Shown here piece by piece: positions 42,225-50,192 of a stretch of DNA of 64,000 bases (the first letter of the stretch is position 1; each line of letters begins with the position of its first letter). The notes under the pieces are model-generated. The model was not told the origin of the DNA and did no database searches. It saw only the letters and a program-made list of their open reading frames with translations. The translations under genes were made by a program, and so were the position numbers. This DNA is from Bog-473 sp963730395 (lineage in GTDB: Bacteria > Actinomycetota > Acidimicrobiia > Acidimicrobiales > RAAP-2): the NCBI GenBank assembly GCA_963730395.1, contig CAVSSK010000007.1:62001-126000 (forward strand), written 5' to 3'.

Positions 42225-42343
42225 GAACACTCTCCTGGGTGCGACCTGCCCTGCGGCGCGGGGCGCCCGCTGGGCGGTAGGGGGACGGGGACATCCTCGC
42301 ACGCCACGACCAGCGGCCGACGTCGCGCGTGCCGCAACTCCGC

Positions 42344-43096
42344 TCATACCGAGCTGACCGGGCCGATGGAGACCGTGGGCTGGGGCGCCTGTGGGCGCAC
42401 GATCTCGCCCCATCTCGAGTACGTCACGTGCTCGGCCGTGGTGCGCCGGCCCTTGGCGTCGAGCGAGTCCTCCTCCACCGGGACGTGCGTGCCCTGGGCG
42501 CGGACGTAGAGGACGACACGCTGGGAGGTCCGGCCGTTGAAGGTCTGTCTCCCGTCGATGGCGTCGACCGCGTAGCCGTCGATCGTGCGCGGGTGCCCCA
42601 GCGACAGCGGGCCCTTCAGCGCCAGCTCCTGGGCGACGTCGTGCGAGCGGACGCCGGCGACCACCTGGGCGAAGGCGACGTTGGTCGTGGCGAACTGGAT
42701 CCACTGGCCCTGGGCGACGGTCGCCTGGGCCGCGCTCATGCCGGCCAGGTTCTCCAGCCCGCCCATGTTGCCCTTGACGAAGGTGATGCCGCCGATCACC
42801 ACGATGGTGGCGTTGTCGGAGAGCGACCCCTTCCCGGTGACGATCGTCTGGGTCCCCGAGGCCGGTCCGGCGTCGCCGCTCACGAGGAGCGTCACCTTGG
42901 ACTGGGTGGACGCCGAGCTGTAGTGGACCGACCAGGCCCGGGTGGTGGTCAGGGCCTCCCTGTAGAGCGCCGGGGCGCCCGGGGTGGAGTCGGCCGCCGC
43001 CCCGGCGGGCACGGTGAGCGCGCCCGCGGCGAGGACGCTGCCCACCAGGGTGCCGGCCACCAGGGTGCCGGCCACCAGCCCTCTCTCGAACACCAC
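42344..43096 (-). CDS. secreted protein, paralogue of the neighbour
   Basis: A 250-residue exported protein with a signal peptide (GLVAGTLVAGTLVGSVLAAGALTVPAGAAA) and a body related to the next gene (TQSKVTLLVSGDAGPASGTQTIVTGKGSL, FVKGNMGGLENLAGMSAAQATVAQGQWIQFATTN). The two genes are an old tandem duplication. No catalytic motif is seen; binding of a lipid or hydrophobic ligand is a guess. It is divergent from recA, with the LexA box between them. Confidence 0.72.
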   Translation of the reverse strand: MVFERGLVAGTLVAGTLVGSVLAAGALTVPAGAAADSTPGAPALYREALTTTRAWSVHYSSASTQSKVTLLVSGDAGPASGTQTIVTGKGSLSDNATIVVIGGITFVKGNMGGLENLAGMSAAQATVAQGQWIQFATTNVAFAQVVAGVRSHDVAQELALKGPLSLGHPRTIDGYAVDAIDGRQTFNGRTSQRVVLYVRAQGTHVPVEEDSLDAKGRRTTAEHVTYSRWGEIVRPQAPQPTVSIGPVSSV

Positions 43097-43257
43097 CGGT
43101 ACTCCCTTCTGTGCCCGTCCCGCCCCGGGGACCTGTCAGCTTTTCACGCGGCCGGCAGGCTGCCGGGTCGCGCCGGCCCGGCTTCGGTCGTGCCCCGGTC
43201 GTCGTCACGGCGACCGTTCTCCGGGGCCTTTCCGGCCGCAGGAAGGTCCAACACCTA

Positions 43258-43278
43258 CGAACACACGTTCGTTATGAT
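43258..43278 (+). promoter_or_regulatory. LexA (SOS) box and -10 element upstream of recA
   Basis: CGAAC-ACAC-GTTCG (43258-43271) is a perfect match to the gram-positive/actinobacterial LexA site CGAAC-N4-GTTCG. It is followed directly by TATGAT (43273-43278), a good -10 hexamer, so LexA bound here would block the recA promoter. The site is 117 bases before the recA ATG. Nothing else in 43097-43387 is recognised. Confidence 0.8.
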
Positions 43279-43387
43279 GCGAACAGGCAGCACCGGCGGG
43301 TCCCGTCACACCCCCGCCGTAGGGTCCCCGCACATGGCACGGAACGAAGCGGGCACGGGTCGCAGAGCAGACACGAAGGAGAGAGAG

Positions 43388-45535
43388 ATGGCCGAAACGG
43401 AACGGGACAAGGCGCTGGACGCCGCACTGGGCCAGATCGAGAAGCAGTTCGGCAAGGGCTCGGTCATGCGCATGGGCGACAACATCGGGATGAACATCGA
43501 GTCCATCCCCACCGGCGCGCTCTCCCTGGACCTCGCGCTGGGCATCGGCGGCCTCCCCCGGGGCCGCATCGTCGAGATCTACGGGCCGGAGTCGTCGGGC
43601 AAGTCGACGCTGGCCATGCACGCGGTGGCCGAGGCACAGCGCAACGGGGGCATCTGCGCCTACATCGACGCCGAGCACGCCATGGACCCGGTCTACGCGC
43701 GGGCCATCGGGGTCAACGTGGACGACCTCCTCATCTCGCAGCCCGACACCGGCGAGCAGGCACTCGAGATCGCCGACATGCTCATCCGCTCGGGGGCGCT
43801 CGACGTCCTGGTCATCGACTCGGTGGCGGCCCTGACGCCGCGGGCCGAGATCGAGGGCGAAATGGGCGACAGCCACGTCGGCCTGCAGGCGCGCCTCATG
43901 TCCCAGGCCCTGCGCAAGCTGACCGGGACGCTGTCGAAGTCGAGCACCATCGCCATCTTCATCAACCAGCTGCGGGAGAAGATCGGAGTAATGTACGGGT
44001 GCTTCGATTATGGCTCCCGGGTCGTCCTGGCCGACGGGAGCACAGAGCTGATCGGGAAGATCGTCAACCAGCGCCTCCCCGTCGAAGTGCTCTCATACGA
44101 CGCCGAGATAGGCGCGATCGTGCCGAAGCGGGTCGTGAACTGGTTCGACAACGGGAAAACGGACCAGTTCCTGCGGGTCACGGTGGCCAAGCCCGGGAGG
44201 AACGGTCGGGCCGAGCTGGGGTGCACGGCGAACCACCTGATCCGCACGCCGAGCGGCTGGCGCGAGGCCGGCCAGCTGAAGGTGGGCGACCGGGTGCTCG
44301 AGGCCTTGCCGCACCACTTGTCGGACTTCCAATGGGAAGCACTGCGGGGCACCCTCATGGGTGACGGCGCCCTGTCGCCGACGCGCAGCGGCCACGGCGC
44401 CCGGTTCCGCTATTCCCACTCCGCGAAGCAGATGGCGTATGCGGACTGGAAGGCTTCCTTGTTCTCCAACATCGGGTCCAGCCGCCACGTCAGGGCCGAC
44501 GGTGTCGTGACCTACGACTTCCAGCCACTGCCCGAGCTGGCGCCACTCCGTCAGGGCGTCTACGTCGACAAGAAGAAGGTCCTCGACGACGACTACCTGA
44601 AGCGCCTCTCGCCGCTCTCGCTGGCCCTGTGGTACATGGACGACGCCCACTTCGCCATCCGTTCGAAGGGCGTGCAGAAGCGCACGGCCGGGCTCACCGG
44701 CCGGGCCGAAATCTGCGTCGAGGCGATGGAGCCCGCAACGCGCGAGCGCCTGGTGGCGTACCTGGCTGACACCTGGGGCATACAGGCGAAGCTGGTCGCC
44801 TCTGGCGCCGCGAAGAAGGCCGTCCTGGTGTTCGCCAACGACGAGACGGCGAAGCTCCACGCGCTGATCGCTCCCTTCGTACACCCGAGCATGGAGCACA
44901 AGCTGCTCCCTGCCTACCGGGGCCGCTTCGCCGTGGAGCCTCATTTCACGCCGATGCGTTACGAGCTGGTCGCCCTGCCGGTGACCGACATCCACGTCAA
45001 GCCCCCGACCCGATCGATGCGGCGATTCGATATCGAGGTCGAAGACAGTCACAACTACCTGGTGGACGGCGTCGTGGTGCACAACTCTCCCGAGGTCACC
45101 CCCGGTGGCCGCGCGCTGAAGTTCTACTCGTCCATCCGGCTCGACATCCGCCGGATCGAGGCGATCAAGGACGGGGCCGACGTGGTCGGCAACCGGACCA
45201 GGGTCAAGGTGGTCAAGAACAAGTGCTCGTCACCGTTCAAGCAGGCCGAGTTCGACATCATGTACGGCAAGGGGATCAGCCGTGAGGGCTCGCTCCTCGA
45301 CGTCGCGGTCGAGCTCGGGTTCATCAAGAAGTCGGGCGCCTGGTTCACCTACGAGGGTGAGCAGCTCGGCCAGGGCCGGGAGAACGTGAAGACGTTCCTC
45401 TCGGAGAACCCGCAGCTGATGGCCGAGATCAACGACCGCGTGCGTGACTGCCTCGCGCCCAAGGTCGACGACGGTGCCGACCCCGTCGAGGTCGCTGTCG
45501 ACCCCGACGACCTGCCGATCACCCTCGACTCCTAG
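43388..45535 (+). CDS. recA: recombinase RecA with an intein
   Basis: A 715-residue precursor; the host protein is 353 residues after splicing (204 before and 149 after the intein). RecA features: GPESSGKSTLAMHAVAEAQ (Walker A), VLVIDSVAAL (Walker B), LMSQALRKLTGTLSKS, INQLREKIGVMYG, then after the intein SPEVTPGGRALKFYSSIRLDIRR, VKNKCSSPFKQAEFDIMYG and the acidic end. It drives strand exchange and LexA cleavage. ATG 43388 follows GAAGGAGAGAG; the upstream in-frame open region is not coding. Splicing is needed for function. Confidence 0.97.
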   Translation: MAETERDKALDAALGQIEKQFGKGSVMRMGDNIGMNIESIPTGALSLDLALGIGGLPRGRIVEIYGPESSGKSTLAMHAVAEAQRNGGICAYIDAEHAMDPVYARAIGVNVDDLLISQPDTGEQALEIADMLIRSGALDVLVIDSVAALTPRAEIEGEMGDSHVGLQARLMSQALRKLTGTLSKSSTIAIFINQLREKIGVMYGCFDYGSRVVLADGSTELIGKIVNQRLPVEVLSYDAEIGAIVPKRVVNWFDNGKTDQFLRVTVAKPGRNGRAELGCTANHLIRTPSGWREAGQLKVGDRVLEALPHHLSDFQWEALRGTLMGDGALSPTRSGHGARFRYSHSAKQMAYADWKASLFSNIGSSRHVRADGVVTYDFQPLPELAPLRQGVYVDKKKVLDDDYLKRLSPLSLALWYMDDAHFAIRSKGVQKRTAGLTGRAEICVEAMEPATRERLVAYLADTWGIQAKLVASGAAKKAVLVFANDETAKLHALIAPFVHPSMEHKLLPAYRGRFAVEPHFTPMRYELVALPVTDIHVKPPTRSMRRFDIEVEDSHNYLVDGVVVHNSPEVTPGGRALKFYSSIRLDIRRIEAIKDGADVVGNRTRVKVVKNKCSSPFKQAEFDIMYGKGISREGSLLDVAVELGFIKKSGAWFTYEGEQLGQGRENVKTFLSENPQLMAEINDRVRDCLAPKVDDGADPVEVAVDPDDLPITLDS
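44000..45085 (+). mobile_element. RecA intein with LAGLIDADG homing endonuclease
   Basis: An in-frame 362-residue intein lying between Gly (VMYG) and Ser (SPEVTPGG). It begins at Cys (CFDYGSRVVLADG, block A) and has a block B-like GCTANHLIRTPSG with the Thr/His pair. Two LAGLIDADG-type helices, LRGTLMGDG (~115) and LALWYMDDA (~207), follow, and it ends RRFDIEVEDSHNYLVDGVVVHN before Ser+1. All splicing residues are present. The site differs from the M. tuberculosis RecA insertion at VKNK-C, which is uninterrupted here. It appears to be the site used by the M. leprae RecA intein, as I recall it. Confidence 0.93.
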
Positions 45536-45635
45536 CCACACCCCGCCCCTCACGGCACCGAAGCCTCCGGGCCGTCCCCGCCACTCCCTCGGGTGACCGG
45601 TCCGGAGGTCTTCGCGTCCGGACCACAATGGTGCG

Positions 45636-46551
45636 ATGCCGGCCAATGAGTGGAAACAACGGGTCTCTCGTGTCCTCGATCGCGTCGTTCCCACCGTGCC
45701 CTTCCGCTACCTGCCGCCGAGGCAATCCGTGCGGCTGGCGTTCAACGTCATCCTCGACCGCGAGCCCGACCCCGTGGGCGGCGCCGACTACGCCACCAAG
45801 CTGGCCAACGGGGAGCTGTCGCGGCGGGGGGTGGCCGAGGCGCTCGCCCACTCAGAGGAGTTCCGCCGCCGCGTCCCGATGCGCAACGTGCTGCTCTCCA
45901 TGCACGTCAGCCGGAGCGAGTTCGTGGCCGGCCTGCCCCGCGCCGCCCGCATCCTCGACCTCGGGGGGACGCACCAGGGCCTGCCCGACGGCGCGTTGGT
46001 GCATCTCGGCTATCCCTACCCCTTCGAGCGCCTGGTGGTCGTCGACCTCCCCGTCGACGAGCGCGACGGGATCTATCAGGGTGGCTCCAGCGGTGCGCCC
46101 GTGCTCTCGGAGCTGGGGCCGGTGGAGTTCGCCTTCCATTCCATGGTCGACCTCGGCCGTTACGAGGACGGCTCGTTCGACCTCGTCTACAGCGGGCAGA
46201 CCATTGAGCACGTCAGCGAGCCCGACGGTGACGCCGTCGCTCGCGAGGCGTTCCGGGTGCTGGCTCCGGGCGGGTGGTTCTGCCTGGACACGCCGAACGG
46301 ACCGGTGTGGCGGTTGCGCTCGGAGGAGCCCATGAACCACGACCACAAGATCGAGTACGGCGCCGACCAGCTGGTGGCCAAGCTCGAGCGGGCCGGCTTC
46401 GAGGTGGCCGAGTGCAAGGGGCTCAACCTGATGCAACGCGGGGCGGCCGCCGGCGTGTTCGACGAGGCCGAGGCCAGCGCGCACCCGGGCGTGTTCGCGG
46501 CGGCCGAGGAGTGCCTGCTGCTGGCCGTGGTGGCGCGGCAAACCGGGCTGA
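45636..46551 (+). CDS. class I SAM-dependent methyltransferase, probable frameshift near the end
   Basis: About 300 residues. The first ~75 are a helical segment with a DUF4214-like FNVILDREPDPVGGADYATKLANGELSRRGVAEALAHSEEF. The rest is a Rossmann methyltransferase (ILDLGGTHQG, FDLVYSGQTIEHVSEPDGDAVAREAFRVLAPGGWFCLDTPN). The frame has no stop until 47888, across a gene on the other strand. Removing one base near 46530-46540 gives a natural end (RGKPG, TGA 46549-46551), which I take as the end. It is probably a glycan-modifying enzyme. GTG or ATG at 45636-45640. Confidence 0.72.
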
Positions 46552-46574
46552 GCCGGCGGCGCCCGCCGACGCGC

Positions 46575-47651
46575 CTAGGGCGTCGTGGTCGCCATGATCG
46601 TGCTGGGCACGAGCTCGACCCAGGTCTGGCCGGGTGCCAGGGGAATGGGCACACCGTACGCGTTGACGAACTGGGTGGGGGACCCGAGAGAGGTGCGATG
46701 CCAGGTGGCCGGGATGGCGTAGCCGTTGCGGTAGACGACGGCGGTGCCGCTCGCGTTGGGGTAGAGGTCGGCCTGCACCTCGAGCCCGCCGCCGGAGTTC
46801 TCGGCCCAGGGCCCGTAGCTGATCTGGACGTACTGCACGACGACGTTGGCGGCCTGGTTCTGGACGCCGTCAGCCAGCATGTCGGGAGTCAAGTAGTTGT
46901 AGTAGCGCTGGAAGGTGCCGGTCTTGGGGTTCCACTTCCAGGTGACGTTGGAGGTGCCGGAGAAGTCGATGTGCAGGAGGGAGAGCGGGCTGCCCCCCGG
47001 CGGAGTCGCCGCCGAGTACGTGAACAGCGGCTGAGGCGGTGTGGTCATGGTGGGGTGGGTGCCGTAGACGATGGCGGACGACGTGTAGTCGGCGTCGGGG
47101 GGCACATGATTGGGCGGGTGGATCATGAGCGAGTCGCTGGCGCCGAGGTCGACGTTGACGATCGGGGAGGCGTTGATGTTGGCCAGCACGGGGTTGATGC
47201 CGCCGACATGGGCCAGCAGCGGGTTGCCCAGCTGTCCGAGGATGCCGATGTCGATGTTGCGGGCCGAACGGACCGGCCCGACGAGCGCCACGTCCTGGCA
47301 CTGGAACACGGCGGCGTAGCGGGTGATGCCGCCCTCGACCGGCTCCTCGAACACGATGTCGGCCTTGTCCAGCCCGGACTGCGGCCGGCCGGCGGGGTAG
47401 TTGTCGATCTTGACCGCCATGGCGGGGCGCTGGGGGACGGCGCCACCGGGGGCGGGCAGCCCGGTCAGCGGGCAGGCGGGCGCGGGCACCGTCGACGTCG
47501 TCGTGGTCGGTTTGAGCTTGGCCGCGGCGTCGTGGCGTACCGGCGTGGAGGAGCAGGCGCTCAACACGAGGCCAGCGAGTCCGGCGGTCGCCAACATGCC
47601 CCACGCGAGCGGTCGGCGCGCCCGGGAGCGATATCCATCGGGGTTGTTCAT
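46575..47651 (-). CDS. DUF3048 lipoprotein (YerB-like)
   Basis: A 358-residue lipoprotein: signal with lipobox LVLSACSS, a Thr-rich linker (TTTTSTVPAP), then DUF3048: PLTGLPAPGG, AVKIDNYPAGRPQSGLDKADIVFEEPVEGGITRYAAVFQ, GPVRSARNIDIGILGQLGNPLLAHVGG. The second part has TYNYLTPDMLADGVQNQAANVVVQYV-like and WVELVPS. YerB-type proteins are membrane-anchored and of unknown biochemical function. ATG 47651. Confidence 0.86.
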   Translation of the reverse strand: MNNPDGYRSRARRPLAWGMLATAGLAGLVLSACSSTPVRHDAAAKLKPTTTTSTVPAPACPLTGLPAPGGAVPQRPAMAVKIDNYPAGRPQSGLDKADIVFEEPVEGGITRYAAVFQCQDVALVGPVRSARNIDIGILGQLGNPLLAHVGGINPVLANINASPIVNVDLGASDSLMIHPPNHVPPDADYTSSAIVYGTHPTMTTPPQPLFTYSAATPPGGSPLSLLHIDFSGTSNVTWKWNPKTGTFQRYYNYLTPDMLADGVQNQAANVVVQYVQISYGPWAENSGGGLEVQADLYPNASGTAVVYRNGYAIPATWHRTSLGSPTQFVNAYGVPIPLAPGQTWVELVPSTIMATTTP

Positions 47652-47733
47652 TTCTGCGGGTCGATCGTAGGGGGGCGGCGTACGAAAGTGGTGGCACGAG
47701 CCGTTGCGACCGCGTTCGGCCTGCCCGGAGCGG

Positions 47734-49449
47734 TCAGGCCGAGACGGTGCCCGCCGCGGTCCCTGCCCTGGCCGCGGCCCCGCTGTAGACCTGGGTCCAG
47801 TTGCCGCCCGAGGCGCCGTAGGAGCTGGCGGGCCCGAGCCCGAACCGGGCGTAGACGTTCTCCATGGCCCGGCGCATCACGTCGGTGATGCCGGGGAAGG
47901 GCCCCGGGATCACGAGCGAAGGGATGGCGCCGGTCGTGGAGATCATGGAGACGAAGCTGGCCGAGCCGGCGGCCAGCACCCCGCCCCCGTTGCCCGGTGC
48001 CGTGTAGTACGTGACGTCGGACCAGTTCTGCTGCCCGGGGACGGGGGAATGGGCCAGGACGTCGACGTTGCGCGGGCCCGGCAGCGAGGGGACGTAGCGG
48101 TCGTACTCCCCGAGGATCATGTTGGGGAACGCATGCCCGTCGGTGAGGTTGCAGCCGTCGAAGAACCACGACGAGGAGTCGGTCACCACCATGTCGGCCT
48201 TGGCGCCCACCGACTGGTACATCGATCCGATGAGGGCTGACTCGGGGTCCCGGACCGGCGCCTCGGCCCAGTTCACCGTGGCGAGCGACGGCTCCTGGGA
48301 CGCCAGGGGATCCTCCGCCGCGCTCTTGTAGCAGACCTCCAGGCGGTTGGGGCCGACGGAGCTCGGCTCCATGCGGATCTGCCGGTAGACGGCGTTGGCG
48401 CCGAGGAAGGCCAGGTTGACGCCGTTGGCCACGGCCTGGTCGGCGGCCTGGCGCATCGGCTGGGACCAGTACTCGTCGTGGCCCAGGCTGAAGAGGCAGC
48501 GGTGGTTGGCGAGGAGCTGCGGCCGGGCGTGCAGGTCGACGTCGGTCCAGTAGGTCAGGTCGAGCCCCAGGCTCTCGAGGTGCATCAACAGGGGCAGTTC
48601 GTTGCCCACGAAGTCCGCCGCGCCGGAGGCCCAGGTCTGCGGATAGGGGCGGTCGAACGAGACGATGCGCGCCCGGTTGGCGAAGTTCTGCCCCCCCGAG
48701 CCGGTCCGCCCGTAGTACAGGCTGTAGTCGCCCCAGAGGTTGTAGGCCTGCCACGTCGTCACGCTGTTCTGGATCACGTAGGACGCCATGGAGGCGTCGT
48801 CGCGGATGGTCAGAGGCACGAACTGCTCCTCACCGCCGCTGCCCACCAGCTTCAGCAGGTAGCAGCCGGGGAGCCAGTCCTTGGTGACGCTGATGGTCAT
48901 GGTGGGCTTCCACGGGCAGCTGACGGTGCCCGTGCCGGGGGTCAGCACGGGGGCGGGCTGGGGCCCCGCCGACACGAAGTCGCTCTGCCAGGCGAGGCGT
49001 CCCCCCAGGCCCTGGTAGTAGCCCATCCGGTACGCCTGCACCTGCACGGCGCGCGCCGTGGTGTTGACGAACAGGGTGACGTCGTCGCCGGAGGCAGCGC
49101 TCACCTGGCTGGCGTAGCCCTCGAGCGCATGATCGGGCTGGACGAAGTTGCAGATCCAGTTGAGCGTGCCGGGCTTGGCGTTCTCGGCGATGAGCCAGGG
49201 TGCGGTCGGCACGACGACGCCGCTCGCCACCGTGGCGTCGACGACAGCGGGGAGGGGGACGGCCGTGTGACGGCGGGCGCGCGCCGGTACCCGGTTCGTC
49301 GACTTCTTGGAGGAAAGGCGTGAGCCGGCCAGCCCGGCCGCGCCCAGAGCGGACACCTGCAGGAACTGGCGACGGTCCAGGCGAGGGCCATCCGAGGGGG
49401 CCGGCGTGGGCGCGGAGTCGGAGCCGCCGTCCGGGGGGAGGGGCTGCAC
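47734..49449 (-). CDS. Tat-exported N,N-dimethylformamidase beta-subunit-like protein
   Basis: A 571-residue protein with a Tat signal (LDRRQFLQVSALGAAGLAGS, ~residues 25-45) and a body like the large (beta) subunit of N,N-dimethylformamidase: VQAYRMGYYQGLGGRLAWQSDF, NSVTTWQAYNLWGDYSLYYGR, VSFDRPY, LTYWTDVDLHARPQLLANHRCLFSLGHDEYW. The family also has uncharacterised exported members. Enzymatic activity is not assured. It lies 82 bases upstream of the DUF3048 gene on the same strand. Confidence 0.8.
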   Translation of the reverse strand: MQPLPPDGGSDSAPTPAPSDGPRLDRRQFLQVSALGAAGLAGSRLSSKKSTNRVPARARRHTAVPLPAVVDATVASGVVVPTAPWLIAENAKPGTLNWICNFVQPDHALEGYASQVSAASGDDVTLFVNTTARAVQVQAYRMGYYQGLGGRLAWQSDFVSAGPQPAPVLTPGTGTVSCPWKPTMTISVTKDWLPGCYLLKLVGSGGEEQFVPLTIRDDASMASYVIQNSVTTWQAYNLWGDYSLYYGRTGSGGQNFANRARIVSFDRPYPQTWASGAADFVGNELPLLMHLESLGLDLTYWTDVDLHARPQLLANHRCLFSLGHDEYWSQPMRQAADQAVANGVNLAFLGANAVYRQIRMEPSSVGPNRLEVCYKSAAEDPLASQEPSLATVNWAEAPVRDPESALIGSMYQSVGAKADMVVTDSSSWFFDGCNLTDGHAFPNMILGEYDRYVPSLPGPRNVDVLAHSPVPGQQNWSDVTYYTAPGNGGGVLAAGSASFVSMISTTGAIPSLVIPGPFPGITDVMRRAMENVYARFGLGPASSYGASGGNWTQVYSGAAARAGTAAGTVSA

Positions 49450-49529
49450 GAAGCCAGTTTACTCAACGGCCCCGCTTGCCCTCGGCGGGGCCGTCGCGGG
49501 TCCGCTGCGCCACCACCTACCATTCCGGG

Positions 49530-50192
49530 GTGAGTTGGGCCCGCTCCCTCCCTGGACCGCTGCGGCGCCCGCTGACCCGGCTGGTGCACGCGGCCTGGGA
49601 CGGCGCCGGCGAGCTCGGGGCGATCGGGCCGGGCGACCCCTGGGGCAAGCGCTTCGGGCGGATGGGTCCGGGGGCGTGCCTGCTGTTCCCCCAGGGCGCC
49701 ATCTACAACGAGCACCTCGTCCACATCGGCGCCGAGACGATCGTCGGCCCGGGCGCGTCGATCTCGGCGGGCATGGCACCCGGCCAGGACATGCCGACGG
49801 ACCCCGTCGTGTCGATCGGCAGCCGCTGCCTCATCGGCCGGGGGTCGCACATCGTCGGCCACTGGGAGATCGTCATCGGTGACGACATCCAGACCGGCCC
49901 CTACGTCTACATCACCGACCAGAACCACACCTACGAGGACCCCGTGGAGCCGATCGGGCGCCAATGGCCCACCGAGGCCGCGGTGCGCATCGGGTCGGGC
50001 AGCTGGCTGGGCGCCAACGCCGTGATCCTCCCGGGGGCGCAGATCGGCGAGCACGTCGTCGTGGCCGCCGGCGCCGTGGTGCGCGGGACGGTCCCCGACC
50101 GCTGCGTCGTCGCCGGTGTGCCGGCGCGCATCGTGCGCCGCTGGGTCGAGGGCGCCGGCTGGGTGGCCGAGAGGGACGTCGCACTTTCGTGA
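49530..50192 (+). CDS. left-handed beta-helix acyltransferase
   Basis: A 220-residue hexapeptide-repeat enzyme: repeated [LIV]G-x4 turns (IGAETIVGPGASISAG, VSIGSRCLIGRGSHIVGHWEIVIGDDIQTGPYVYITDQNHTYEDP, VRIGSGSWLGANAVILPGAQIGEHVVVAAGAVV, and VVAGVPARIVRRW). The QNH and GVPAR marks are those of sugar or maltose O-acetyltransferases. GTG 49530 fits the MSWARSLPG start. Its stop overlaps the serB ATG (TGATG at 50190-50194). Confidence 0.83.
   Translation: MSWARSLPGPLRRPLTRLVHAAWDGAGELGAIGPGDPWGKRFGRMGPGACLLFPQGAIYNEHLVHIGAETIVGPGASISAGMAPGQDMPTDPVVSIGSRCLIGRGSHIVGHWEIVIGDDIQTGPYVYITDQNHTYEDPVEPIGRQWPTEAAVRIGSGSWLGANAVILPGAQIGEHVVVAAGAVVRGTVPDRCVVAGVPARIVRRWVEGAGWVAERDVALS

Noticed and set aside
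42329..43387. Upstream in-frame extension of recA by ~350 codons
   Set aside because: It overlaps the divergent secreted-protein gene and LexA box, and RecA begins MAETERDK at 43388 after a ribosome site.
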